The position numbers were made by a program, and so were the translations under genes. From assembly GCF_015159745.1 (NCBI RefSeq), contig NZ_JADDOJ010000016.1:1-60267 (forward strand): a stretch of 60,267 nt of DNA, in the 5' to 3' direction. Origin of the DNA: Ramlibacter aquaticus (GTDB taxonomy: Bacteria > Pseudomonadota > Gammaproteobacteria > Burkholderiales > Burkholderiaceae_C). Below are positions 34,492 through 43,653 of this stretch, piece by piece; position 1 is the stretch's first letter; every line of letters starts with the position of its first letter. The notes below the pieces were generated by a model that was given only the letters and a program-made list of their open reading frames with translations, was not told where the DNA came from and did no database searches.

Positions 34492-35849
34492 AGTGGGCCG
34501 GCCCTCATCGCTCGCTGCAGTGGCGGCTGTCTTTCGGGCTCTTCGCGGCGATCGTGCTCACAGGTGTGCTGGCGGGTGTTCTGTCCTACGTCTGGGCACT
34601 GCACGACGCCAACGAGATCCTGGACGGCACACTGGACGACACCATGTCGCTGATTTCCAGCGGCCAGATGGCATTGCCGACCCAGGCCGCCCAACTGCGA
34701 GGATCTGAACCGGAAAACGATGTCCTGGTCGTGCCGCTTGGGGCGTCCGGCAGCGCCCGGACCGACATGGCCGCCATGTTGGATCGACTGCAGAACGGAA
34801 TCCACAGCGTGCAGTGGGAGGACCGCGGCTGGCGCGTCCTGGTGAGCTCGTTGCAGCCTGGAGTTCGCGTCGCTGTCGCCCAGCAGACCCAAGTGCGCGA
34901 TGAAATCGCGCAACACAGTGCCATTCGCACGCTCATTCCTCTGCTCCTGCTCATTCCCCTGCTGGTTCTCCTGGTTCGGGAGGTCGTGCGCCGCACCCTC
35001 GCTCCTATAGCTTCCTTGGCGCAGCATGTCGACTCCAACGCGATCGGCCCGGCGGCCCGCTTGCCCGACGCTGACGTACCGCTGGAGCTTGAACCTTTCG
35101 TGAACTCGATCCGGCGCTTGCTTCAGGAGCTCACAGACACGTTGGAGCACCAGCGGCGCTTTGTCGGCAACGCAGCCCACGAGTTGCGTTCGCCGATGGC
35201 CGCGTTGCAGCTGCAGGCCGCCAACATGGAGACGGTCCTCGCTGGTGATGAAGCGCGTGCGCGCCTTGGCCAACTCCGGCTGGGCATCCAGCGCATGCAG
35301 CAGTTGTTGGAGCAACTACTTTCGATGGCCCGCTCGGAAACGGAATGGGGTGAGCGTCGTCCCGTACGCCTCGGCGAGGTCGCGCGCGAAGTCATTGCGG
35401 AATGCGTCACCGTGGCCGCGGCCAAGGAAATCGATCTCGGAATGGATCGGTGCGACATGGATCTGTTCATCGCCGGCACGTGGGTGGACATCGCCACGCT
35501 GCTGCGCAACGTCCTTGAGAACGCGCTGAAGTATTCACCGCCCGGTTCGTCCGTTACGGTGTCGGTGTACGCGGACGGCACCACGGCCGTCCTGACCGTG
35601 GAGGACCAGGGGCCGGGAATCCCGCCCCAGCACCTGCGCCGCGCGTTCGAGCCTTTCTACCGTGTTCCGGGTGTGCAGGAGCCTGGAACGGGATTGGGTT
35701 TGGCAATCGTCGCCGCGATCGCCAAACGGATGGCTGGCCACGCCACTTTGCAGACTCGAGAGGGAAGTAAGGGGATGCGGTTCGAGTATCGCCAGCTAGC
35801 GGTTCCGGCTGAGGGACGCAATAGCGGCGTCCCTCACCAGACTACGTAA
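34488..35849 (+). CDS. sensor histidine kinase (PmrB/QseC-like)
   Basis: A 453-residue kinase. There are two transmembrane helices (about 16-38 and 145-165) around a periplasmic region, then a short linker, phospho-acceptor H-box VGNAAHELRSPMAALQ, N-box LRNVLENALKYSPPG, and G-boxes EDQGPGIPP and GTGLGLAIV. It starts with GTG inside the regulator stop codon (GTGA). All catalytic motifs are intact. Signal unknown; cluster contents point to envelope or cation stress. Confidence 0.92.
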   Translation: MKWAGPHRSLQWRLSFGLFAAIVLTGVLAGVLSYVWALHDANEILDGTLDDTMSLISSGQMALPTQAAQLRGSEPENDVLVVPLGASGSARTDMAAMLDRLQNGIHSVQWEDRGWRVLVSSLQPGVRVAVAQQTQVRDEIAQHSAIRTLIPLLLLIPLLVLLVREVVRRTLAPIASLAQHVDSNAIGPAARLPDADVPLELEPFVNSIRRLLQELTDTLEHQRRFVGNAAHELRSPMAALQLQAANMETVLAGDEARARLGQLRLGIQRMQQLLEQLLSMARSETEWGERRPVRLGEVAREVIAECVTVAAAKEIDLGMDRCDMDLFIAGTWVDIATLLRNVLENALKYSPPGSSVTVSVYADGTTAVLTVEDQGPGIPPQHLRRAFEPFYRVPGVQEPGTGLGLAIVAAIAKRMAGHATLQTREGSKGMRFEYRQLAVPAEGRNSGVPHQTT

Positions 35850-35859
35850 AGACCAGCCG

Positions 35860-36084
35860 TCACCTCTGCGAGTTCGTGGACAAGTGGTCCAGCCGGAGCC
35901 GATGACGCGCGTCAGTCACCCGCCAACTTGCCGCAAGAACCGCCGCCGCGGCACCGAACCCCGTCGCCCCCGCCAGCAGGAACAGCACGAGGACCTGGTA
36001 TTTTGCCGCCTCGAAGGGAGGCATCCCTGCGAGTACCTGGCCCGTCATCGTGCCGGGCAAAGTGATGATCCCGGCAGCCGACAT
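35860..36084 (-). pseudogene. fetB: fetB 3' fragment (UPF0014 permease C-terminus)
   Basis: The C-terminal 74 residues of a FetB/YbbM-type iron-export permease (SAAGIITLPGTMTGQVLAG, then LLAGATGFGAAAAVLAA). An in-frame TAG immediately precedes it (36085-36087), where unrelated sequence starts. The 5' two thirds are missing, so the joint at about 36084 is a recombination or insertion boundary of the second actin module. Confidence 0.8.
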
Positions 36085-36177
36085 CTAGTTGATCACAGGG
36101 ATCACGCCACTTCGAAGGGCGTCGCGGCGCACGGCCGCAAGAGCCTCGTGGCGACCTTCCAATTCCTTATCAGCCAT
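36085..36177 (-). pseudogene. 30-residue remnant of the gene after RNA copy B
   Basis: ATG 36177 lies behind GGAGGTTTG, the same leader end as before the core-binding-domain gene of copy A. The frame (MADKELEGRHEALAAVRRDA start) ends at 36085 exactly at the fetB joint, so it is probably cut short. The residues do not obviously match the copy-A protein; the shared part is the RNA and ribosome binding site. Confidence 0.45.
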
Positions 36178-36189
36178 ATCAAACCTCCA

Positions 36190-36990
36190 GTTGAAGAAAC
36201 ACACACACAACACGGCGACCCCGACGGGACCGCTCGGCTCTGACCCCTCCAAGCGGAAGAACCACAGCCCAGCGTCCACAGGAACGCGCTTCCAATCCCA
36301 CCTCATCTCGCCTGCCGGCGAACACCAATCGAGTCGTTTGTCAGCCCCCAGGAGTTGAGCAATGCATACCGTGCGCGTGGAGAGGGGCAATTCCTCCACG
36401 GTCTTCCGTCCCGCCAGGGACAGAACCCGGCCTGAGGCCAGGAGCTACGCGCCAACACGACGCGGGTCCTTGTGGGGACCATCCAGTGCCAAACCCCAGA
36501 GGGGGCGTGGCTGTGTTGCTTTCCCTACCTGCACAGACTCATGTGCAAGCCGTAAGAGCTGGGTAACTCGACCAGGCGCGGTTAGGCGGCTGACCGGTGC
36601 TATCGCGATCAGCGACAGCTCCCAGATGCATACGGGACGGGAAAGATTTGCCTGATGCCTCCCCAGGGGGGGGAAGCAGACCGTGGATGCCCGGACGAAT
36701 TGGTGTCGGGACTCCATGGGCCCATCCCCTCGGGGACGGTGGTATTGCATTGCTAGTGGGCAGGCGGTGTTCTTCCGCTACCAACTTCCAGGGCATCACC
36801 CTGGCTGCCAGCTATCGCGTGACAGACGTTGTTTTTCGTCTTTCCCCGTAGGGAGCGACGCGGGGCCAGTGGCCTCGATTTCCGCAGCGGTGTTCCCGTC
36901 TGTGGTGCGCAGCCCTCTCAGGTTGCGTCTGGTATTTGCAAGGTCGAGCCTGCTACTCCCGAAGGAAGTGACGCGACTTTAGCCAGTCCC
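36190..36990 (-). ncRNA. candidate large structured RNA, copy B
   Basis: Diverged second copy of 18925-19795. Corresponding helices: 36408-36421 (GTCCC/GGGAC where A has CCTCCC/GGGAGG), 36426-36442, 36448-36464, 36465-36480 (GGTCC/GGACC versus GGCCC/GGGCC), 36722-36739, 36764-36778 (GCGG/CCGC versus ACGG/CCGT), 36788-36804 (CCAGGG/CCCTGG versus CCAGGC/GCCTGG), 36805-36825 and 36862-36876. Paired changes at many positions argue for RNA selection. Single C-A mismatches on plus in five of these helices are U-G on minus. The two extra hairpins of copy A are missing. Confidence 0.6.
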
Positions 36991-37497
36991 CAGACCCTCC
37001 GCAAGCGATTTGGGACACACCCAGTAGTTCTCAGCAAAGTAGTACGCGACCGCCCGGAAACCCGCATCAATGCTTGTCGTCGTGACCAGTCTCGTTGCTT
37101 CGTCTTAGTTTGAGCGAAGCCTGGACCCGAAGGGACAGGGATCCACCATAGCCGTTGCGCTTGCCTCGGGATCCTGACCGGATCAGGCCGAGCGTCAGCC
37201 GCTGGCCACCGTGTAGCCGGAAAAATTATGGGAAATCGACTTGTGGTCAGCGCTGGCGGAGGGGAGGACTTGCGCCGCCGAATGGTGACCCGAACGCTCG
37301 TGTCGCGCGGCAAGGCGCGGGCGCTCTTGCGCATTTTTCGGGCGCAGTCGCGCCCTGCTCATGTGTGTGAGCCTGAGTGGGGCGCCGAAGTTGATTTTTG
37401 AGGCGCTTCCGCGCCCGCGGACCCGAAACGGTGGACGTGGCAGGTGCGCGGACCGGACACTTCCCCCACGCCAACTTCCGGCGTTTTTAGGAGAGTC
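36991..37497. other. intergenic region before the second actin operon
   Basis: No gene recognised. Small dyads such as CCTGA/TCAGG around 37170 and GC-rich hairpins near 37310-37360 are present. It occupies the position of 19796-20313 in the first module and should contain the actin promoter. Confidence 0.4.
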
Positions 37498-38571
37498 ATG
37501 AAATCCGAACCGCACACCACCATCCCGGTAGCCGCCATCGACGTGGGCTACTTCGGGACCAAGTACGCCACCAGGCCCGCTCCGGACAAGCCTGTGCACT
37601 GTGGCGTCTTCCCTTCCCTCGCGCCCGTCCTCAGCTCGGGCGAGGTCGATCACATCGCGACGAAGGAGCGCGTCAACGGGTTCGTCGTGCCCATTGACGG
37701 TTTGGCGTACTTCGTGGGGGTGGACGCAAAGGCGCTTTCGAATGCTTTCGAGTCGCGGCCTGTCGAGCGCAACTACGCCCGCACTGCTCGGCACCTCGCG
37801 CTTGCCCGCGGGGCGATGATCTACATTGCTGAGACCGTGCGTGCGGTGGGCAACTTCCGGCTGAACCAGCTCGTCGTGGGTCTGCCGCTGACCACCTACC
37901 GTACGCATCGTGACGAGCTCGCAGCCCGCCTGAAGGGTGTGCACGAAATCCCGAACTACCGTGGCAACGGGACCATCACCGTCACTGTGGAAAATGTGAT
38001 CGTCCTGATGCAGCCCGCCGGCGCTCTGCTGCACTTCGCCGAAAAGGAGGGGGGCAAGCTTGCCGGCCCTTCCCTGGTTTGCGACGTCGGCGGCGGCACG
38101 CTCGACTATCTGGTGACGCAGGATGGCTTCAAGCCGAACACGAACCGCTCCAGCGCGAACGAGATCAGCATCCTGGCTTATTGCAACGCCGTGGCGGAGG
38201 CGTTGAATCCGGCCTGGACCATGCAGGCTGACCTCATCGACCGCATCGACCATGCCATCCGCCAGCGGGCCCCCTTCGACGTTTTGGGCACTACGTACAC
38301 CCCGGCAACTTACTGGCCGTTCGTGCAGCGTAAGGTGGAGGAGTCCCTGTCGCAGATGGAGTCGAAGATTGGCTACCTGGACAGCTTCACCCGGATCCTC
38401 ATGACGGGCGGCGGCGCTGGGGTCTTTGCGGAGGTGCTGATGGCCAAGCACCCGCATGTCAAGAAGATCGTCAAGGTCGAGACCGACCCGGTCTTTTCCA
38501 ACGTCAAGGGCTTCTGCTGGGCGGGCGAGCGTTATGCGGCGAGCGCCAGCCGCGCGGTGCAGCCGGCATGA
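37498..38571 (+). CDS. ParM/StbA-like actin ATPase, copy B
   Basis: A 357-residue paralogue of the protein at 20314, equal in length, with AAIDVGYFGTKYA, VCDVGGGTLDYLV and RILMTGGGAGVF as nucleotide motifs. Similarity runs over the full length. ATG 37498 follows TAGGAG. The ParR-like gene overlaps by four bases. Two diverged sets in one molecule should be incompatible unless each pair recognises only its own partner and site. Confidence 0.85.
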   Translation: MKSEPHTTIPVAAIDVGYFGTKYATRPAPDKPVHCGVFPSLAPVLSSGEVDHIATKERVNGFVVPIDGLAYFVGVDAKALSNAFESRPVERNYARTARHLALARGAMIYIAETVRAVGNFRLNQLVVGLPLTTYRTHRDELAARLKGVHEIPNYRGNGTITVTVENVIVLMQPAGALLHFAEKEGGKLAGPSLVCDVGGGTLDYLVTQDGFKPNTNRSSANEISILAYCNAVAEALNPAWTMQADLIDRIDHAIRQRAPFDVLGTTYTPATYWPFVQRKVEESLSQMESKIGYLDSFTRILMTGGGAGVFAEVLMAKHPHVKKIVKVETDPVFSNVKGFCWAGERYAASASRAVQPA

Positions 38572-38870
38572 GCAAGTCCACTGAGCGTGCGGCCAAGCCT
38601 GAGAAGGCTCACGTGACTATCGACCCCGGCATGGGCTCGTTCTACGAGTGGTTCATGACCTGCGACCGCCGCTATCGCGCGCGGGAGCTGGTCCATCTCG
38701 CTCGCTGGGCTCATGAGGAAAGGAGCAGGCGCGCTGCAGAGCCGAGTGAAGCGCGCCCCTCTAATCCTCCCGCGCCATCTGCCACGGCCACCCTGGGTTC
38801 CCTTGCGCCCATTGCCCAGCGCGAGGAGCCTGAGGGGTTCGACCACCTGATCGACCCGGCGATGCACTGA
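38568..38870 (+). CDS. small ParR-like partner of the actin, copy B
   Basis: A 100-residue paralogue of the protein at 21384. The N-terminal block is AHVTIDPGMGSFYEWF, then DRRYRARELVHLAR. A serine/proline/alanine linker follows, and the end is EGFDHLIDPAMH. Only the two ends are conserved between copies, as expected for a DNA-binding head and a filament-binding tail. Confidence 0.6.
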   Translation: MSKSTERAAKPEKAHVTIDPGMGSFYEWFMTCDRRYRARELVHLARWAHEERSRRAAEPSEARPSNPPAPSATATLGSLAPIAQREEPEGFDHLIDPAMH

Positions 38871-38936
38871 CCGGGGTTGACAGGCATTCAAGTCATGAGA
38901 GCCTAGGTTCGTACCAACCGAAAAGGACACAGCTAC

Positions 38937-39362
38937 ATGCCCGATATCGTAAGTCTCGACCTCACTCCGCACGGTGACAGCGATCACGACGACGACCCGT
39001 TCGTCGTCGCCCGGTCGGCCGTCGGCATCGCCCGCGAGCCGGCCAAGCTCACCCGCAGCGATTTCCGCCTGCACGGTGGCGGCACCCCTCACTGGCTGGT
39101 GCGGCACCCCCTGGGCATCGACATGCTGGTGAACCAGCTCCAGGCCGTGCGCCCGGACATGAGCGTTCCCCGCTACCGGATCTCGCCCAGCATGTACTCA
39201 CTGCTGGACGGGATGGTCGATGTGCTGGGCATGCGCGCCTGGCCGGAGCCCAAGACCATGGCCGAGCGGGTGCGCGCCGGCTGGCTGATCGTGCGATGCG
39301 TCTACTGCCAGGGCGCGGCCCGGCCGCTGCCCGACTGGCGCGACGCCGCCAGCTCGGGCTGA
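38937..39362 (+). CDS. hypothetical protein of the second module
   Basis: A 141-residue acidic protein (MPDIVSLDLTPHGDSDHDDD start) with a more conserved-looking middle (SMYSLLDGMVDVLGMRAWPE) and a lone CVYC near the end. No family is recognised. It sits 66 bases after the ParR-like gene and six bases before the zinc-finger gene, so an operon is likely. Confidence 0.5.
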   Translation: MPDIVSLDLTPHGDSDHDDDPFVVARSAVGIAREPAKLTRSDFRLHGGGTPHWLVRHPLGIDMLVNQLQAVRPDMSVPRYRISPSMYSLLDGMVDVLGMRAWPEPKTMAERVRAGWLIVRCVYCQGAARPLPDWRDAASSG

Positions 39363-39367
39363 CACTG

Positions 39368-39823
39368 GTGGCGACGGTGCACCCTCTCCGTTCGGACCAT
39401 TTTGGGCAATCGGCTCCCTCGGACGGGACGGTCGGCCCCGTTCGCTGCCAGTACTGTCATGCCTCAGCCCAGCTGGTGAGCGGCGAGACCCTGTATCCCG
39501 ACCAGCCCGCCAAGCACCAGGCGCAGTTCTGGCACTGCGCAAGCTGCCGGGCATGGGTCGGCTGTCATGACGGGACCGACCGGCCGCTCGGGACTTTGGC
39601 GGACAGCCGCCTGCGAAACGCCCGGATCGCCGCCCATGCAGCCTTCGACCCCCTCTGGCGCGGTGGCGGCCTGAACCGCACGCAGGCCTACCTGTGGCTG
39701 GCCAAGGAAATGCAGCTGTCCGAGGCCGAGTGCCACATCGGTCACTTTTCAATCGAGCAGTGCGCAGCGGTCCTGGACGCGGTGGAGCGGCGGCGGCAGC
39801 AGGAACTGCTCGGTCTGATCTAG
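39368..39823 (+). CDS. DUF3268-type zinc-finger protein
   Basis: A 151-residue protein with a zinc-finger pattern CQYC...CASC in which ETLYPDQP and ARVGCH-like residues (AWVGCHDGTDRPLGTLAD) are typical of DUF3268. A helical tail follows (LNRTQAYLWLAKEMQLSEAE). Such proteins are common on plasmids and phages; function unknown. GTG 39368 is the first start after the upstream stop, and the true start may be nearby. Confidence 0.62.
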   Translation: MATVHPLRSDHFGQSAPSDGTVGPVRCQYCHASAQLVSGETLYPDQPAKHQAQFWHCASCRAWVGCHDGTDRPLGTLADSRLRNARIAAHAAFDPLWRGGGLNRTQAYLWLAKEMQLSEAECHIGHFSIEQCAAVLDAVERRRQQELLGLI

Positions 39824-40082
39824 GGATGGTCTGAACAAGGCTGATCAGCGCTCTAGACTGGCCTGATCGAGCAGCGCCGAAGCGATCTGAAGGTGTCGTG
39901 TTCCGTATCGGCGGGCGCATTTGCCCGTTTCGCAGTTCCTCAGGCTGCCTGCGGACGTACTGCTGCCTGCATCGCCATCAACTTCTTGCGCGCCATCCAC
40001 AGGTTCGACAGCGCGAACAGCGTCAGGACATGCGCGGTGTTCTTGGCCAAGCCGCGAAAGCGCACCTTCACCAGCCCGAACT
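39824..40082 (-). mobile_element. IS5-family remnant (transposase C-terminus)
   Basis: On the minus strand 39940-40082 encodes the last 46 residues of an IS5-type transposase (QFGLVKVRFRGLAKNTAHVL, then TLFALSNLWMARKKLMA). It is cut at 40082 by the left end of the Tn3-family transposon. GGTCTGAACAAGG near 39828 may be the IS terminal repeat. Confidence 0.75.
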
Positions 40083-40195
40083 GGGGTCGTCTTGTTGGTC
40101 ATGCGTTTTAGGACGCTAGCGGGACCTAGCATCCATGCGGGTTTGCGGGGTGGTGCCCCGCTGCAAGCCGCATGAATGCTCGATTCTCTGACCCC
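40083..40195 (+). repeat. 113-bp left inverted end of the transposon
   Basis: It starts GGGGTCGTCTTGTTGG, and the first 38 bases end ACGCTAGC, resembling Tn3-family ends (GGGG start, ACGCTAAG-type finish). The following 75 bases are also repeated at the other end. They contain a cruciform: CATGCGG/CCGCATG enclosing GCGGGG/CCCCGC. The match to 56522-56634 reversed has 8 mismatches in 113. Confidence 0.85.
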
Positions 40196-40385
40196 TCCCG
40201 CGACATCTGGAAACCGAAGATCTGCCTTGAGGCCCGGCCGCTACACTCCGTCCCGGCCGCGACCTGCGGGTGGCGGCCACCTGCTTTTCCTCCCTGAGCA
40301 GGTGCCTCTGCCGCTCAGGCCATGAGGCTTCTGGCTCCGGCCTACAGATGGCCAGAGCCTCTTTTCGAGACGGCAAAGAGGATGC

Positions 40386-43331
40386 ATGGAGCATTGGCGA
40401 ACCCCCTACCTTGGCTTGCGCGAAGTTCCCCATGGGCTCGACGACTTCGAGCTGACGACGTTCTTCTCCTACAGCGCGTCGGAGCTGGGTTGCATCGGCG
40501 CGCGTCGCCAGCCCCTGCACCGCCTGGCGGTGGCCCTGCATATCGGGTTCATTCGCATGGCTGGCTGCACGATGGATTCGTTCGAGCGCATCCCCAAGCG
40601 GCTGTTGTCCCACATCGGTGGACAGGTCGGCGTGCCGGCGCCGGAAATCGCGACGCTACGCTCGCTCTACTCCGATCGGCCGCGCACGCTGGCCGATCAC
40701 CAGCAACTCGCCTATCAGGAGCTCGGCTTTCAGCAGATGACCGAGCACCAGCGCCGCTACGTCGTGCGCTGGCTGCGAGAAACCCTGGCCGGACGCGGCG
40801 GCGTCAACGGTCTGCTCCCCGAATTGAAGCGCTGGTTCTACGAGCACCAGATCCTGCTCATTGCCGATCGTGAGCTAAAGCGCTTCATTGCCGAGGCCGT
40901 CCGCGACCGCGAGGCGCAGTTGCTCCAGGCATCGATGAAGGCCTATGGGCCCGAGCGCTTGACCGAATGGGCCGACGCGATCACCGGCGAGCGCGACGAC
41001 GGTACCCCGCACCAGACGTGGCTGTGGGCGCCGCCGCGCAAACAGTCCACCGTGCAGATGAGTCACTTCTTCGAGAAGCTCGAGTTCTTGCGTGGCCTGG
41101 GCGTGCACGAAGGCTGGCCCGACGCCGTCAACGACGCGGCCGTGCGGCACTTCGGCCGCCGATGCGCGACGCGCGCGCCGACGGTCAGCAAGCGTATCAC
41201 CTCCGACCGCCGCGCCCTCGAAGTCGCCTGTTTCATGCGATACGCGCTGTGCAGCGCATCCGACCAACTGCTCCTGATGCTCCGCCGCTGGATTCGAACC
41301 ATGGCGAGCCGGGCGAGTACCGAAACCGCGCCCAAGGTCGCCGACGCCCAGGCCAAGCTGCGCCAGTTCGCGACGGCCGTGCGCAAGCTCGCCGGCGACG
41401 ACAAGCTCACCCGCCAAGTCCTGCGCGAGAAACTGCGTGCCATGGCGGACGCCACGCTCGCACAGGCCAAGATCAGTCGTGCCGCGCTGGCCCGCGCCTG
41501 GCTGGTGGAGCGGCCCCAGCAAGCTCGGACGGTACTGGCCAAGCTGATTGAGCTGCCGTTGGCGTCGGACGGCGACCACCCGGTCACCGCGGCGCTGGAA
41601 ATGCTGCGCGGCGTCTACGCGGGCCGCGGCCGAGAACTCCCGCCGGCGGCCCACATCGACCTGGGCCGCCGCTGGCGAGAGGCCATCGGCGCCGAGGATC
41701 GGGCCAAGGCACTGAGCGCCTTCGAGTGGGCGACGCTTTTCAAGCTGCGCGTGGCGCTGCGCAACGGCTCGGTTCACCTGGCGCATAGCTTCGCGTTCCG
41801 TGGTCACGCGGTGCTGTTGATCCCCAAGGATGTCTGGCTGGCCCAGCGCAACCACCACTACGGGCACCTGAAGCTCACGCAAGATCCGAAGGAATACATC
41901 GCCCGAGTCAAGGAGCAGTTGCAGGAACGCCTGAAGCAGTTCGCTGATGTCGTGGTCGCCGGCGAGCTGCGCGTCGACGAGGAAGGCATCCACCTCGAAC
42001 GTAAGCCGGCCGGCCCCGAAGATCTGCGCGTGTCCGAGCTGCGCCGGGCGCTGTACGCTGGCCGCAGCCTGGGCCAGATCGCCGAGATGATCCTGCAGAT
42101 CGACAGCAAGCTGCGCTTCAGCTGGCTGTTGCTCGGACGCGAGCCGTACAACCGCAGCGAGCTCTTGTTGGTCTATGCCGCCGTGCTCAATCTCGGCACG
42201 GCGATGTCCGCCGCCGACGTGGCTCGCATGGTGCCGGGCGTCAGCGCGGACGCGCTGCGCCAGATGACCAAGCGGGTGTGTGATGACCGCAAGCTCCGCG
42301 AGGCGGCCGACGCCGTGTTCCAGTACGTGCAACGCTACGACATCACCCGGCACTGGGGCCACAGCGACATGGCCTCGTCGGACATGATGAGCCTGGAAAC
42401 GCCGCGTGCGATCTGGCAGGCCCGGGCCGATCCGCGTCGGCACACCGCCTCGATCGGGATCTACACCCACGTGCACGACCGATGGGGCTTCTTCTACGAC
42501 CAGCCCATCGTGCTGAACCGGCGCCAGGCGGGCGCCGCGATCGAGGGCATGGTGCGCCAGGAAGCCGTCGACGACATTGGCCAGCTCGCGGTCGACACGC
42601 ACGGCTTCACCTACTTCGCGATGATGCAGGCCAAGCTGCTCGGGTTTGATCTGTGTCCGCACCTGGCCGACCTCAAGCACCGCCGACTACACCTGCCGGT
42701 CGGCTTTGAAGTGCCGGACGTCTTGAAGGCCATCATCAATTGCGACCTCGACGAAGCCGCGATGGAAAAGAACTACGACGAACATGTGCGCATCGCCAGC
42801 TCGATACGTGTGGGCCGATGTTCGGCCGTCCAGGCGCTGGACCGATACGGCAGCGATGCGCGCGGCCAGGCGGCCTACGACGCCGGCGTGCAGCTCGGCA
42901 AGATGCTCACGTCGTTGTACCTGATGGACTACTTCCTGAACCCGGAATTTCGCGCCGAGGTCCGGCACGCGCTCAACCGCGGCGAGGCGATGCACACGTT
43001 GCAGCGCGCGATCCACGATGGACAGATTCCGAACGACCTTGCCAAGCGCGACGACTCGTTGCTGGGCGTGTCGTCGGCGCTGAGCCTGTTGTCCAACATC
43101 GTCGTGGCCTGGAACACGGAGGGTATGCAGGCAGCGCTCGACGGCATCCGCGCCGCCGGCGCCGAGCCGCCGTCGCAAGACTTGCGACGCGTCGCGCCGA
43201 CGAACCTCGAGGGGATCAACCTGCGCGGCACCCTCGATTTCCCGGTGGAGAAGTACGCCGAGCGTATTCTGCCGAGCACTGTCGCCGGTGCGGGGCGGCC
43301 AGCGGGTGCGCGGTCTGGTGTTGGCGGTTGA
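40386..43331 (+). CDS. tnpA: Tn3-family transposase TnpA
   Basis: A full-length 981-residue Tn3-type transposase (typical 960-1010). An N-terminal DNA-binding region is followed by the catalytic core: first aspartate in HWGHSDMASSDMM, second in LAVDTHGFTYFAMM, and glutamate in NRGEAMHTLQRAI. The C-terminus FPVEKYAERILPS is typical. It binds the 38-bp ends and makes cointegrates. No frameshift is seen, so it may be active. Confidence 0.93.
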   Translation: MEHWRTPYLGLREVPHGLDDFELTTFFSYSASELGCIGARRQPLHRLAVALHIGFIRMAGCTMDSFERIPKRLLSHIGGQVGVPAPEIATLRSLYSDRPRTLADHQQLAYQELGFQQMTEHQRRYVVRWLRETLAGRGGVNGLLPELKRWFYEHQILLIADRELKRFIAEAVRDREAQLLQASMKAYGPERLTEWADAITGERDDGTPHQTWLWAPPRKQSTVQMSHFFEKLEFLRGLGVHEGWPDAVNDAAVRHFGRRCATRAPTVSKRITSDRRALEVACFMRYALCSASDQLLLMLRRWIRTMASRASTETAPKVADAQAKLRQFATAVRKLAGDDKLTRQVLREKLRAMADATLAQAKISRAALARAWLVERPQQARTVLAKLIELPLASDGDHPVTAALEMLRGVYAGRGRELPPAAHIDLGRRWREAIGAEDRAKALSAFEWATLFKLRVALRNGSVHLAHSFAFRGHAVLLIPKDVWLAQRNHHYGHLKLTQDPKEYIARVKEQLQERLKQFADVVVAGELRVDEEGIHLERKPAGPEDLRVSELRRALYAGRSLGQIAEMILQIDSKLRFSWLLLGREPYNRSELLLVYAAVLNLGTAMSAADVARMVPGVSADALRQMTKRVCDDRKLREAADAVFQYVQRYDITRHWGHSDMASSDMMSLETPRAIWQARADPRRHTASIGIYTHVHDRWGFFYDQPIVLNRRQAGAAIEGMVRQEAVDDIGQLAVDTHGFTYFAMMQAKLLGFDLCPHLADLKHRRLHLPVGFEVPDVLKAIINCDLDEAAMEKNYDEHVRIASSIRVGRCSAVQALDRYGSDARGQAAYDAGVQLGKMLTSLYLMDYFLNPEFRAEVRHALNRGEAMHTLQRAIHDGQIPNDLAKRDDSLLGVSSALSLLSNIVVAWNTEGMQAALDGIRAAGAEPPSQDLRRVAPTNLEGINLRGTLDFPVEKYAERILPSTVAGAGRPAGARSGVGG

Positions 43332-43438
43332 CGGCCACGAGGTGCCTGTCGCGACCGTCTGCTTCGGAGCTTCACGCTGCGCCGATTGCCATTCAGAGTG
43401 CTCGTTCAGACCAACTCAGCCGTCCCCTGTAGAAAGCC

Positions 43439-43603
43439 ATGCGAGACCCCGCTCGAATCGACGACGTTTTGGCTGCGCTGCGTGCAGCATGGGTAGAGTC
43501 ACCCGATTTTCGGCTCGGGCAGTTGGTCGCAAACGCAGTTCGGCCCACGCAACCGTGCCCGGAGGTGTTCTACGCCGAGGACGATGCGATCCTCGAGGCC
43601 TAA
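43439..43603 (+). CDS. 54-residue conserved small protein
   Basis: A short frame (MRDPARIDDVLAALRAAW start) with DFRLGQLVANAV in the middle and VFYAEDDAILEA at the end. The pattern RID-L-W-PDxRLGQ-FYxEDD belongs to a widespread small bacterial protein family seen near toxin-antitoxin and mobile genes. The weak upstream AGAAAG is the only ribosome binding site. Function unknown to me. Confidence 0.6.
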   Translation: MRDPARIDDVLAALRAAWVESPDFRLGQLVANAVRPTQPCPEVFYAEDDAILEA

Positions 43604-43653
43604 TCAGCTTCCCAACCCCGCTGTCGCGGGCCGGGCGTTCGCAAAGAAACAGT

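Noticed and set aside
40120..40195. Integron attC site or CALIN fragment, suggested by the nested palindrome
   Set aside because: It occurs only at the two transposon ends as part of a 113-bp inverted repeat, and there is no integrase of the intI type nearby.
40875..42680. A 601-codon frame antisense to tnpA, and a 512-codon frame at 28857-30395 antisense to the RND gene
   Set aside because: The sense proteins are full-length members of known families; the antisense frames have shadow composition.
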